A stretch of DNA of 64,000 nt from Pleurotus djamor (Eukaryota > Basidiomycota > Agaricomycetes > Agaricales > Pleurotaceae). Where the stretch lies: the NCBI GenBank assembly GCA_029747585.1, contig JAPEVF010000163.1, positions 1-64,000 on the forward strand, written 5' to 3'. The notes beneath the pieces are model-generated. The model ran no database searches, was not told the DNA's origin, and worked only from the letters and a program-made list of their open reading frames with translations. Below are positions 34,737-45,400 of the stretch, piece after piece (positions within the stretch are counted from its first letter, which is position 1; each line of letters opens with the position of its first letter). A program made the position numbers and the translations under genes.

Positions 34737-35599
34737 NNNANNNNNNNNNNNNNNNNNNNNNNNNNNNNNNNNNNNNNNNNNNNNNNNNNNNNNNNNNNNN
34801 NNNNNNNNNNNNNNNNNNNNNNNNNNNNNNNNNNNNNNNNNNNNNNNNNNNNNNNNNNNNNNNNNNNNNNNNNNNNNNNNNNNNNNNNNNNNNNNNNNNN
34901 NNNNNNNNNNNNNNNNNNNNNNNNNNNNNNNNNNNNNNNNNNNNNNNNNNNNNNNNNNNNNNNNNNNNNNNNNNNNNNNNNNNNNNNNNNNNNNNNNNNN
35001 NNNNNNNNNNNNNNNNNNNNNNNNNNNNNNNNNNNNNNNNNNNNNNNNNNNNNNNNNNNNNNNNNNNNNNNNNNNNNNNNNNNNNNNNNNNNNNNNNNNN
35101 NNNNNNNNNNNNNNNNNNNNNNNNNNNNNNNNNNNNNNNNNNNNNNNNNNNNNNNNNNNNNNNNNNNNNNNNNNNNNNNNNNNNNNNNNNNNNNNNNNNN
35201 NNNNNNNNNNNNNNNNNNNNNNNNNNNNNNNNNNNNNNNNNNNNNNNNNNNNNNNNNNNNNNNNNNNNNNNNNNNNNNNNNNNNNNNNNNNNNNNNNNNN
35301 NNNNNNNNNNNNNNNNNNNNNNNNNNNNNNNNNNNNNNNNNNNNNNNNNNNNNNNNNNNNNNNNNNNNNNNNNNNNNNNNNNNNNNNNNNNNNNNNNNNN
35401 NNNNNNNNNNNNNNNNNNNNNNNNNNNNNNNNNNNNNNNNNNNNNNNNNNNNNNNNNNNNNNNNNNNNNNNNNNNNNNNNNNNNNNNNNNNNNNNNNNNN
35501 NNNNNNNNNNNNNNNNNNNNNNNNNNNNNNNNNNNNNNNNNNNNNNNNNNNNNNNNNNNNNNNNNNNNNNNNNNNNNNNNNNNNNNNNNNNNNNNTNTN
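34737..35599. other. Assembly gap (N run)
   Basis: Nearly continuous N from 34737 to 35599. Scattered N on both sides (34554-34637 and 35618-36118) show weak assembly. ORFs that read through this block on either strand are meaningless. Confidence 0.97.
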
Positions 35600-36171
35600 C
35601 TCCCAACCGAGTTAANCAGCACGCCNGAGCCACTGGCCANGGAACAGCCCTTTNTNTTGCTTCTANGGATGTTGTGACGCTCCGCACAGAGATCGCAGCG
35701 ACCAGCCATNCNATGGGATATCTCAGNCTTGTCTGAGCCNGAAAGAAGAAGGCGTGTCGATCGTGGGCTAGAAATTGCGAGAACCAGAGGTCAAACTGTG
35801 GGGAACCATTTCTTATCGATAGGGCACCTCGAGGAGAGTGATAGGCTGGTGGGAGTTGGCGTCGAAAACGTATAAAGGACGAGGCGAAAGCGCGACGCCA
35901 ACACGCCCGCATCACGCAAACGCGAGACTAAACAAGGGTCAACATCAATCTTTGCTCCCAACTCCAACCATTCCAGACGCNGTCGGACTTTTCGATACAN
36001 AATCCTGGCCGCGCTCTCCCTCACCTTTCGGCGATACATACGCTGCCTGCCCACGCATCCGGTTCCATCTNGCCGACAGCATTTTGCCGCGCCATTTTCG
36101 GGTAAGTTGCAAACATNTTGACTTGTGATAAACAACCCTTTCTCAAGCCTTGCCCTGTAGATCTCAGCCTC

Positions 36172-37639
36172 ATGCCCAAATCCAAGGCCCCAAAGTTCTA
36201 TGCTGTTCATCAGGGCAGACAGCCTGGGGTCTATGAGACCTGGTCAGTTTATTTACTCTNCCATTTCCCTCTCAACCAAACCATTTGTTAGGAAAGAGTG
36301 TGAGGCCCAAATCAAAGGGGTCTCAGCCCTTTTCAAAGGCTTTGCTAAAAGAGATGAAGCTGAAGCTTATGTCAAGTATGGGCCTTCAGCTTCAGCTGCT
36401 ACCTCTGCTATAGGCTCTACTTCTTCTTCCACCACCAACCAATTGCCTCCTCCTGNCTCCTCCTCTGCCTCTACCTTAGGCAAGAGGAAGTCTCCCCAAA
36501 CTGCTGACCATGATGTGGTTTACACTGATGGTGCCTGCTCCCATAATGGTCAAGCAGGTGCTAGGGCAGGTATGGGGATATGGTGGGGTGAGGGTGATGA
36601 CAGGTATGCTACATTCCATTCTTCCTGTTCCATGGCTAATTTTTGTCTTGTCAGAAATGAGTCTTTCCGTTGTCCTGGTGCTCAGACCAACAATCGGGCT
36701 GAGTTGATGGTATGAATTTGGCCAACAGCAAGACTATTATTCCTTTCTAACTTCATTCATTCTCAGGCTATTGTTATGGTCCTCATCCGGGTCAAGATGA
36801 GTTCTAAGCCACTTATAATACGCACAGACTCCAGCTACTCTATCAAATGTAAGTTCTATCTTCTGCTTCTATAGAATACATTTACATGTTGATTCTTTGG
36901 CAGGCATGACAGAGTGGTTGGAAGGTTGGAGACGAAGAGGATGGATGAAATCCAAGGGAGAATCTGTTAAGAATAGAGATATCATTGAGTACCTTGCCCT
37001 TCTTCTTGATTCTCGTGAACGCTGGGGCCAGACTGTTACCTTTGAACATGTCAAAGGTCATTCTGGAGATGTGGGGAATGATGGAGCAGATAGACTGGCT
37101 GTTCAGGGTGCTTGGAAGGAGGAGGAGGCTGATTGGGACTTCAAAAGGCAGATGGAAGAGTTCAAAGCACTTTTTGAAAAGCAGTTGCAGGAGAGGGAAG
37201 CAAAGAGGAAATCCAAGAAGCCTAGGGTAAGTTTCTCCTTCTGTTTATATGCCTTCTTGTTTACCTTGCTTTTTCTTCTTCATATTCTAGAGTCACTCTT
37301 CAGTGGCTTCTACTTCCCAGAGTTCATCTACTTCTTCATTCTCTCTCCAAGGACCAGTGGTAAGCCTTAGCTTAACACCCTTTTATTCTGCTTAATCTGT
37401 CCCCTCTAGACCAATGGCACTATATCTACACCTCCACCTGAAACTTCAGTGGTAAGCCTTGCTTTCTTGCTTATCTTTCCTCTTATACTCATGTTTATTA
37501 GGATTATACTCACTTCACCAGTGAGGAGGATATGCAGGTAAGTTACAATTCCTTTACTCTTCATCTTGTATGATCTCAATCTCTACAGAACCTTCTGAGT
37601 TGCTTGATTGACCATCCAGAGGATGATCTATCTGATTGA
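36172..37639 (+). CDS. RNH1: Ribonuclease H1
   Basis: Cleaves RNA in RNA-DNA hybrids (R-loops, primers), in nucleus and/or mitochondria. Start 36172 (MPKSKAPKFYAVHQGRQPGV) opens the N-terminal hybrid-binding domain, which continues after an intron as KECEAQIKGVSALFKGFAKR with DEAEAYV. A Ser/Thr-rich linker leads to the catalytic domain: VVYTDGACSHNG (first Asp), NNRAELMAIV (Glu), IIRTDSSYSIKC (second Asp), HVKGHSGDVGNDGADRLA (His loop and final Asp). The four acidic residues are all present. The C-terminus is unusual: after a Lys/Glu coiled stretch it is spread over several tiny exons (SHSSVASTSQ, TNGTISTPPPETSV, DYTHFTSEEDM), ending HPEDDLSD at TGA 37637-37639. The gene is CpG-poor and A/T-ending codons dominate, unlike flanking genes. 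Confidence 0.9.
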
Positions 37640-37775
37640 AGTTAGGAATCCAAACAGGCTATTTTCTATTTTTGTGTTTGTCCATCTCTGTCAGAAGGCT
37701 TTGCTATGGTTTAGTATGTATTTGTAATTGCTGAATGCAAATGATTTGATTTTGTTCAACCTATTAGAATGAAGG

Positions 37776-37868
37776 TGTGGCCAACACTAACAATACTGAG
37801 GAGATTAAAGGCAAGGTAACAGAACCATGATGTACTGGGGAGGATGCAAGAAATGATGGAGGTACAGT
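37776..37868 (+). repeat. Direct repeat copy 1 (diverged)
   Basis: Shares TGTGGCCAACA, CATGATGTACTG and a GGAGGT..TAC ending with 38137-38231, in the same order and spacing; roughly two-thirds identical by eye. Confidence 0.55.
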
Positions 37869-38136
37869 ACAGAAGTCTGGTTGTCTGACAAGCAGGGACT
37901 ATGGAAGTAGTATGGAAATGTGGATATGCAAATATATAAAGGTATGGAAATCATGGCATTGAGAGATATTCTTGGAGAAGGAGAGCCCTCTTGAGTCTTG
38001 ACCTTGAGCCAGGAGACTTGGCAAGCACTCAAAGTGTGAACCACACCAGCATAACAGGGGCCAACTAGGAGATAGGAGCTTCTTAGGAGCCACAGTCTGG
38101 ACTCCATAGTTTGCTAGGGTGATGATATAATGATAT

Positions 38137-38231
38137 TGTGGCCAACATCAACAACACTCAGAAGGTGGGCTCACACAGCAATGACAGGACCATGATGTAC
38201 TGAAGAGGAGATGTGAGGAGGTGGTACAAGG
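38137..38231 (+). repeat. Direct repeat copy 2 (diverged)
   Basis: Second copy of the 37776-37868 block. It ends just before the solo LTR insertion site. Confidence 0.55.
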
Positions 38232-38236
38232 TAAAG

Positions 38237-38704
38237 TGTCACGATCCGTGACAGGTCCCCTAGCTCCTGTGGTCACGTGACACCCCCCTATGCCGCCTGT
38301 CACGTGACTCACGGATCTAGTGGACCCACTCGCGCAGCAGTTACATAAACGGACCCGCCATTGTTCTATTAGCCGACGCCTCATGTAGTATGGTATATAT
38401 AGTCCCTCATAGTTGTATTTGTTCCCTTAGCTCGTTTATAGACGTTTTCACCTATCCTCTCTGATCCTCGCCCGGCCTGACGACCCGACCCGGACCCGAG
38501 ACGACTTGGACCTCCTCCACTCGTCGCCCTCCTTCTCCTCCTTGTATCCTTGGCCCTACACCCGGCCTGGTACACCCGAGCCCGGAGTGTTAGTAGGAGT
38601 CCAGCGCTGCGCCTCAGTCGCTGTACTCGCCCACATCTCGTTCACACGGCCGACATCTCGGCCTACACTGTCCCCTATAGCCCCTCTCTGGATAGGGTCT
38701 AACA
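38237..38704 (+). mobile_element. Solo LTR of a retrotransposon (468 bp) with 5-bp target duplication
   Basis: Begins TGTCACGATCCGTGACAG and ends GGATAGGGTCTAACA, so it has TG...CA termini with short inverted ends (TGT/ACA). It is flanked on both sides by the 5-mer TAAAG (38232-38236 and 38705-38709), the duplication expected from LTR integration. An internal TATA element (GGTATATATAGTCCC, about 38391-38405) and a downstream pyrimidine-rich stretch fit an LTR promoter. No internal retrotransposon coding region is present, so this is a recombination remnant. It is CpG-rich inside CpG-poor DNA, implying it arrived after the host DNA lost its CpGs. The superfamily (Ty3 or Ty1 type) cannot be set from the LTR alone. 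Confidence 0.88.
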
Positions 38705-38709
38705 TAAAG

Positions 38710-39112
38710 AATGAATGATGCGGCACAAGAGACTCAGGACAGGAGCTAGGGGTAAGGATGACTATTGATGATAGGTTGCTTGGAGATTTCAAGGATGACT
38801 TCGAGGTCATCATTATATATATGGTTTAAACTGATCAATGATGGTGGTAAGGAAGGGGTTAGGAAAGAGATGAATATAAACAAGGAGTGTGGCGGGAGGA
38901 TTAAAGGAAGGCAGCGCGAGGATTAACTATACTAATAACATAGCATGCTGTATGAAAGCAAATAACAGTGCTAATGAATGATGGAAGGTACGTGCGACGA
39001 GTAGCGAGTGAGCTAATGATACAGCCATGTGGTCAGGGATACGTCGAATGTTCATAAATGAGAGCGTCACAGTCATAACGATGAAAACGTCAACGGAAGA
39101 GGAGAGAGGGGA
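38710..39112. other. Intergenic, downstream of the TBC gene
   Basis: No ORF or repeat of note. It probably holds the 3' UTR of the minus-strand TBC gene. Confidence 0.4.
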
Positions 39113-41510
39113 CTAGAGAAGGGCATCCGAGTCTTTACCCGACCGAACGAGCTCTTGCCACTCCGTTCTCCATCTACGCATGTTGGCTCGCATCCTCTTA
39201 TCACTGAGAACCTTACTTATCCAGAACAAAAGCGCATCTTCGTCTTCGGGGATGAAGAACGAAGATAGAAGGGAGAGAATAGTCTCGAAGTTGGCGGCAC
39301 TGGACGTGATGTGATCTAGAAGGAATGAAAGCACACGAAAGTAAGCGCAGGCTTTGGCGTAGAGTAAAATGAAGGAACACACCTCGATATATCCAGACAA
39401 TAGCGACGGAGACCGCGACGAATAAGTCCTGACCCTCCAAAAGAAAAGCATCCCATAACCGTAGCTGGGTTTGGAAAGGGACGGAATTGGCGAAGAGCGT
39501 GATATACCACTTCGTTGCATACGCTGTGGTCGAAACCATGTGACGCTTGAAGGCGGCATACACATGGGGCATCATCTGTTCGGTAACGCGCTCTTGCACG
39601 TATATGGCCTCGAGAAGCCCGGGAAACCCTGGGGAGAAGATAGTGTGCATGTTGTACGTGTCATGAATACGAATGAGAGCGCCGTAGACGTGTGCGGGCT
39701 CGAAATAGCAGAGGAGAGTGGCGGCGATGGGGCCCATCCCTTGGACGTACCCGCAAGTTTCACAATGAAGGGAGAAGCAGTGGAGGACATGGAATAGCGA
39801 CCGTTGACTGACATGCGGAAGTTAGTGACAATTTCACGATCATACAAAGAGAAGGACGCACCCAGCACCATACCGTGTACGGAACATGATATGCCCACTG
39901 ATCGTACGTGGTACATCCAAGTCGATCTGGATGTCGTAACTTGACGCCTTATCCAACACCTCTCTGTATTCATAGGCCCACTTCTCCAGCTCCCTACGCC
40001 CCGTATTCGTGAACCTATTCATCAAGACCTCCCAGGCGGCGCTTCGCCAACGATCTGGGATGCCCTTGAACGTCCGCTCGACGATCTTGTGTTCTTTGCT
40101 AGGCTTGACACGCCAAGACGCAATGTTTTGACCTTCATCACGCGAGCCTGGAATAAGCATACGGTTCCATTTGGCTATTCGGGAGGTCTCCCGAGCAGGG
40201 GGTCGTGGGGAAGGAAGCGAGGCAAGGGGTTGAGCATGAGGAGGATGAGACGTGGGTCCTGGGGGTATTGAGGACAGTCGCTTGAGCAACGGGGCTGTCG
40301 GTAATAGTACGAGGCGATCATGTGAAGGCAACGTAAAAAAGCCATAACTGCAGGGTGAATGAGGCTCTGATAAACGCAGCATGACAAGGAAAAGGCGCAC
40401 CGATCCAATGTTGCCAACAGTTGAACCTCTTTGGGGTCAATTTCCTTCGTTTTCTCCGTGCCATCGCCTAGCGCCTGGTCGGCAATATGTTGACTAGCCC
40501 TGCTGTTTCCTACACGAGCCCTTGTCCGTTCGACACCCTCTTCGTAACCATCACCCTTAACCCCAGAAACCTCCAGCTGAGCGTAGGTACTTCGGACATG
40601 GAACGCGTCCAGATCTTCGCCTTCGGACGGAACGAGGGAAACTTTGCTTGATGGGGACGAAGCGGGGTGTTTCAGAGGTGAAGACTGTGGCGTTTGGAGG
40701 TGTACGTGAGGAGATTGTTGCCGCGGAGGCGTTGATGGTCGAGAGGAAGACTCCGGGGGTGGGGTGGGTGTATGCCGAGTTAGGACAGGCGTTGGTAATG
40801 GAGGCAGATCGTGATTTTGTCGCATGGATGGTGCTTTGCTGCTACGAAAGCTGTCCCTGGTATGAGAAGAAGTGCGAGAACGAGAAAACGAGGAAAGTCC
40901 AGGTTCGGAAGAAGAAGATGTGGCTTCGCTAATTCGGAAGTTTTGACCTGTAGAAGCTGGCCGGGCGTCATATGAATGAGGATTATGCAGTGATAATGAA
41001 GAAGGGTCATAGGACGAGGGGCGTCGTGTGTGCGTGCTTGTCGAAGACCTTGTGGTGTCCATCGCCTGTGGCTGAAATTCTGCATGAGCAGGCATCGCTG
41101 GCATTTTGCCAAGACTGCTTGAACGCGGCGGAGGCAATTTTGGACTGTCTGCGGCGTAGTAGGCTAGCTCTGTGGAGGAGTAGCTTTCCGAGGGCACGAA
41201 GGAACGCCGAGACGTTGAATCTGTTGTCGACATGCTGACCTTGGGAGGAGACAAGACTATCTCACTCGGCCCTCGATCATTGACACTGATGGTTTCAGGG
41301 TGCGAAGCTGACCACCTGGGCTTGCTGGGCTTGTCATCTTCACCATACATCGAGTAGATGGTGAATATGGTCGTTTCTGAGGATGCGCGATCCTCGACTC
41401 TTGAGACCCTAGAACTCGCGGTGGATGCTGGAGACGGCGTATTACTGCTCGAGTTGTCGAGGTACTTGTTTGGTGTCGGTGGCAGTAGAACTAGCGCAGG
41501 GCTCTCCATA
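39113..41510 (-). CDS. TBC-domain RabGAP
   Basis: GTPase-activating protein for a Rab/Ypt GTPase in membrane traffic. Chosen start 41510 (MESPALVLLPPTPNKYLDNS); an in-frame ATG at 41647 would add a hydrophobic leader and is less likely. About 400 N-terminal residues are Ser/Pro-rich and disordered, including a YAQLEVSGVKGDGYEEG segment. The TBC domain begins near RIAKWNRMLIP and FKGIPDRWRSAAWEVLMNRF. It holds the arginine finger in IDLDVPRT (IxxDxxR) and the glutamine finger in GYVQGMGPIAA (YxQG), formed across an intron, then LLEAIYVQERV, HMVSTTAYATKWYITLF, QLRLWDAFLLEG. The stop is TAG 39113-39115. Both catalytic fingers are intact. The target Rab is unknown. Confidence 0.85.
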
Positions 41511-42408
41511 AAGCCGACCTCGACGTCGCTGGGAGGCTCGAGAAGGGGTGAGGGATGGTGGTGGTACGGAACAAAGAGAGGAAGAAGGCTTCTGAAGAGA
41601 AAGGACGGTGGAATAATAATGGCAATGAGTGCGGTGGCAGTACACAAACGGAGAATCAGCCCTGCCAGCGACTGTTGTCATTGCTTTACCTCCGGACTCC
41701 GTACATATGCCTCAATGCAAGAATCAATTCTCCTCGCTGTCGACAACGACACTGACTGCAAGCGACAAGTGATTTCATGTGTCAATTTCCTAAAACCACC
41801 CTCATTTCTTGGAATCTAGGCAAGCATCCCCACTGTCAATGCCCATCATATGGAAGGCTCCATCTAATCCAAAACGGCCTAGCTTTCTCATGTTCAATTC
41901 AGAGCCATAGCCTACTTGACACCGTGTATATCCGAATTGGCGACATATGTGATTGGGGCTCTGCTTCAAAGTCCGAGCGCTCTAACCAAGTACACCCGCA
42001 GCCATTCGCTTTACTCACTGTGGAAGATTGTGGAGCCAAGAAGCAGACTTTGTCATAAATGAAACCAAGATGAAACGCTTTGCTCCCGGCTTACTTGCGC
42101 GAATTCTTCACGACATTTTTCGGACGGTAGTGGGACGATCAGTTATGGTGGAAAGGTAGGAGATCGTANAGAACGAAGGATGCTGGTGTGGAATTACATG
42201 GATAGACGTTCTAAGCATGACGAAGAGCAGGCGAAGGTGCTACAGTGTTATCGTGGTTGGCCGAATCATTACGGAAAAGTCCGTCTACATCTAAAGGTAT
42301 GGTAAATCATTTTGAAAGATGCAGGTCTAGCAGATAATGCGATATATATGTGAAGGAAGCAAAGAGATGAGCAAATGAATCATAATAAACAAACGTAAAA
42401 CCATAAGT
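41511..42408. other. Intergenic between TBC and ABC genes
   Basis: No coding region supported. A tRNA-Gln-like fragment on the minus strand near 41951-42000 is discussed under rejected items. One ambiguous base is at 42169. Confidence 0.4.
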
Positions 42409-45400
42409 CTATCGTTTAGCATAGCGCAGGAAACGAGACGCAACTAAAACAGGCCATCAGTCACCGCGAGAGAGGACGAAGAAGCAAGGAAACTCACTGA
42501 TAGTAACAATAACATTGAAGATGAAGTAAGCGAAAAGAATCCAAACGTCTCTCCATCGTTCGTCGAAGCTGATGTTCAAGGGTGTGTAGAACTCGTCACC
42601 GACGGCGAATTGACAGTAGCGGCACGCGGAAGTGGCATCGAGGTTGTCGATATAACCACCAGTGACGTTGACGAAGGACTGAGCCCAGGCACCACAAGTC
42701 TGGCCAGCGGGAGGGTCGAAGATGGCGAACTCCTCAGGCCTGCAGCGAATGACGAGACCACTAAAATAATGCATCAGACATAAGGCGTTCGATGACGATG
42801 ATAATTAGATACTCACTGAAGCTCAGTACTAACAGCAGCAGCCATGGTGCGAGTGTAAGGGACGAGCTCGTAGACCCAAGACCTCCAGAACGAAATCATG
42901 GTGGGGTATGGAATTGTGACACCACAGAAGGTCGAAAGGAAAAGACCGATGAAGGGATTGAACAACACCGCGACTTGCACACTAGGACTGATGGCAGCGA
43001 TCAACTGACCAAGGGAAATACCGAAAAGCAACATGAAGATGATGATGAGGAGCTGGAAGCCAGTACCGTTGAGACCAGCTGCGCCCTGCCCGAATCCGAG
43101 GGGATAGACCATGAGAACCCAGTAGACGATACCGCAAAGGGCGTTGTACGGCATTTCACCGACGAGCTGGCCAATGGCGAAGACGAAGGGGGAATAAATA
43201 CGACTAGAGGCCTCGCGGATGAAAATTCCTGAAGGTATCACGTTGAGGAGAGATGTGAATGACAGGGGAAAATACATACTTCGGTTGAAGATGAACATGG
43301 GCTCGATCTGCGCCATGACGAGGGCTGGTAAGAGAGTAACCCAGAAACTGTATGGAATGTCAGTCAAAGGGCCCCGGAGACATGGTATAAACGTGGCTTA
43401 CATGGCGAAGACACGGAACTGTAAGTCACGACTGCTATTTCCCAGCTGAAGGAAGGAGAGCGAGACGAAGAACGAAACGAAGGCGCAGACGAAGAGACGA
43501 GAGAAGATGTAGTCCGGGGAGCGCCACAAGGCAAGGTTGTTGCGCTGAACAACGACCTTGAGTTGGTGCCAGGTAGAAGTGGCGTCTGCGCACGAAAAGA
43601 CAAGGTCAGATAATGTTGTGCGCAGAGAACGAGAGAAAACTCACAAGTAGACGTGACCTTGTGCTCATCGACGGGTCGGGCAAGGGCAGTTTTCTTGATG
43701 TCCTCGATCTCCTGACGGACGACGGCATACTCGGGAGAATCCAACCAAACGTCTTTCCAATCACGATCGCCAACACGGGGAGCAACACCGGCACCGATAG
43801 CCTCGAGCATGAACTCAGCGGGGTTAGCATTCGGCGGGCAGGATGCACCTCCACGCGCAAAGTAATCCCGAATGACCTGGGAATCGGCGCCGATGTCACC
43901 AAAGTAGACGGTCTCGCCGCCACGCTCGAGGAGCAAGAGACGATCGAACGACTCAAAGAGGAGCGAAGAAGGTTGGTGAATGGTACAAAGGATAGCTTGA
44001 CCTTGGTTAGCCAACTTGCGCAAGAAGCGAACGAGATTCCACGCGCTCTGAGCGTCAAGACCGGAAGTAGGTTCGTCCAAGAAGAGCAAGAGCTCAGGTT
44101 TGCTGGCCAACTCGACACCGATGGTAAGGCGCTTGCGAGCTTCGACGCCCAAACTGAAGATTAAGGCCTCGGTCAGGTTCTGGAGTTCAAGTAGTTCGAT
44201 AATCTCCTCGACGTAAGCGTCCTTCTCTTCCTTGGGGACGGAGGCGGGTTGCCGAAGGTAAGCGGAGAAGCGGAGAGCCTCACGGACGGTCGCAGTGCCT
44301 TCGTGGACATCCATTTGCTCCGCATAGGCGGTGCCACGAGCGAAATCGGAATCAAGAGGACGACCATCGACCAAAATATCACCGGTAATGACACCAATGT
44401 TCTTGCGCTGAGCGAGGACGTCCAAGCAAGTGGTCTTTCCAGCCCCACTAGCACCCATCAAAGCAGTCAAAGTACCGGGCTTGACATATCCGAAGACGTC
44501 GTGGAGCAGACGCCGAGTACCACCAGGTACGGGAACGACGTAGTTGAGGTTTTCCCAAGTAAAGGTCTTGCGATGCTTCTGGACCGTACCGACACTAGAG
44601 AGAGCGAGTTTAGCCAATTGGTCGAACGAAACCGAAGGAAGTAGATATACCTTTGGTCAGACTGACTGGAAACTTTCTCGAGTTCGTCCTTCGACTTCTC
44701 ACTCTTACGAGCCTTCTTCTCTTGTTGGAGTGCATTGAGCTTCGTGAGCTCAGCGTTTTCCTTGGCAAAGATGTTGACGCCGACCATGAAGGTATGACGC
44801 TAACGGCAAGAGATTAGTGATAAGAGGGATTAAGAACATTTAAGATCAACATACTGGGAAGAGCTCGATCACGAGGATCTGGGTGAAGATAAAGAGAATG
44901 AAGAAGCCCAACAGAACAAGGAAGTTGCGGCGCCAGATATCAGCAGGGTCGAGAGCAAAGCCAGCGCGAATGTACGATGTGCCGGAAATAAGTTCGCTAC
45001 CGCTCTCCGCGCCGAACAAAGTGCAAGCCTGGTTGGGACCGACGTCATCCCTGTGACAGGCGGGGATAAGCCTGAATCATCGAGGGGAGGGATAAAGAAC
45101 GGGACTTACGGATACTGTTCGAGGAAGCCAGGGATGTTCCTAGGGATGACGGAGCTACCATCACAAGTGAACTAAGATGGAGAAGTAAGCTAAAAATGAC
45201 CGCGATACGAAGGTTGGAACGTACGGAAATCCGCATGAATTCGTTCTCCATGACACCAGCCCACGCTACAGGGAAAGTTAGACACAAAGCTCACGAAAGA
45301 CCACAAGATGATCATACCATAAGCGACGGGGTTGATGTAGTACTGTAAGAGCGAAAATGAGTTACAGGTGGAATAATTGGGTAAGAATACGTACGATCCA

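Larger units (their letters stand above)
37640..38236. other. CpG-depleted 3' flank of RNase H1 with a diverged direct repeat
   Basis: No gene is supported. A block near 37776-37868 (TGTGGCCAACACTAACAATA...) recurs in diverged form at 38137-38231. It is CpG-poor, like the RNase H1 gene body. Confidence 0.5.

Noticed and set aside
34204..35915. Long ORFs of 350-500 codons on both strands across the N block
   Set aside because: They exist only because N codons are not read as stops; the real sequence is unknown.
41951..42000. tRNA-Gln-like sequence on the minus strand (GGTTAGAGCGCTCGGACTTTGAAGC)
   Set aside because: The D-loop and TTG anticodon loop resemble tRNA-Gln, but the anticodon stem mispairs, the T-arm consensus is missing and the acceptor stem is only about 5 bp. 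At best a degenerate tRNA or SINE-head relic.
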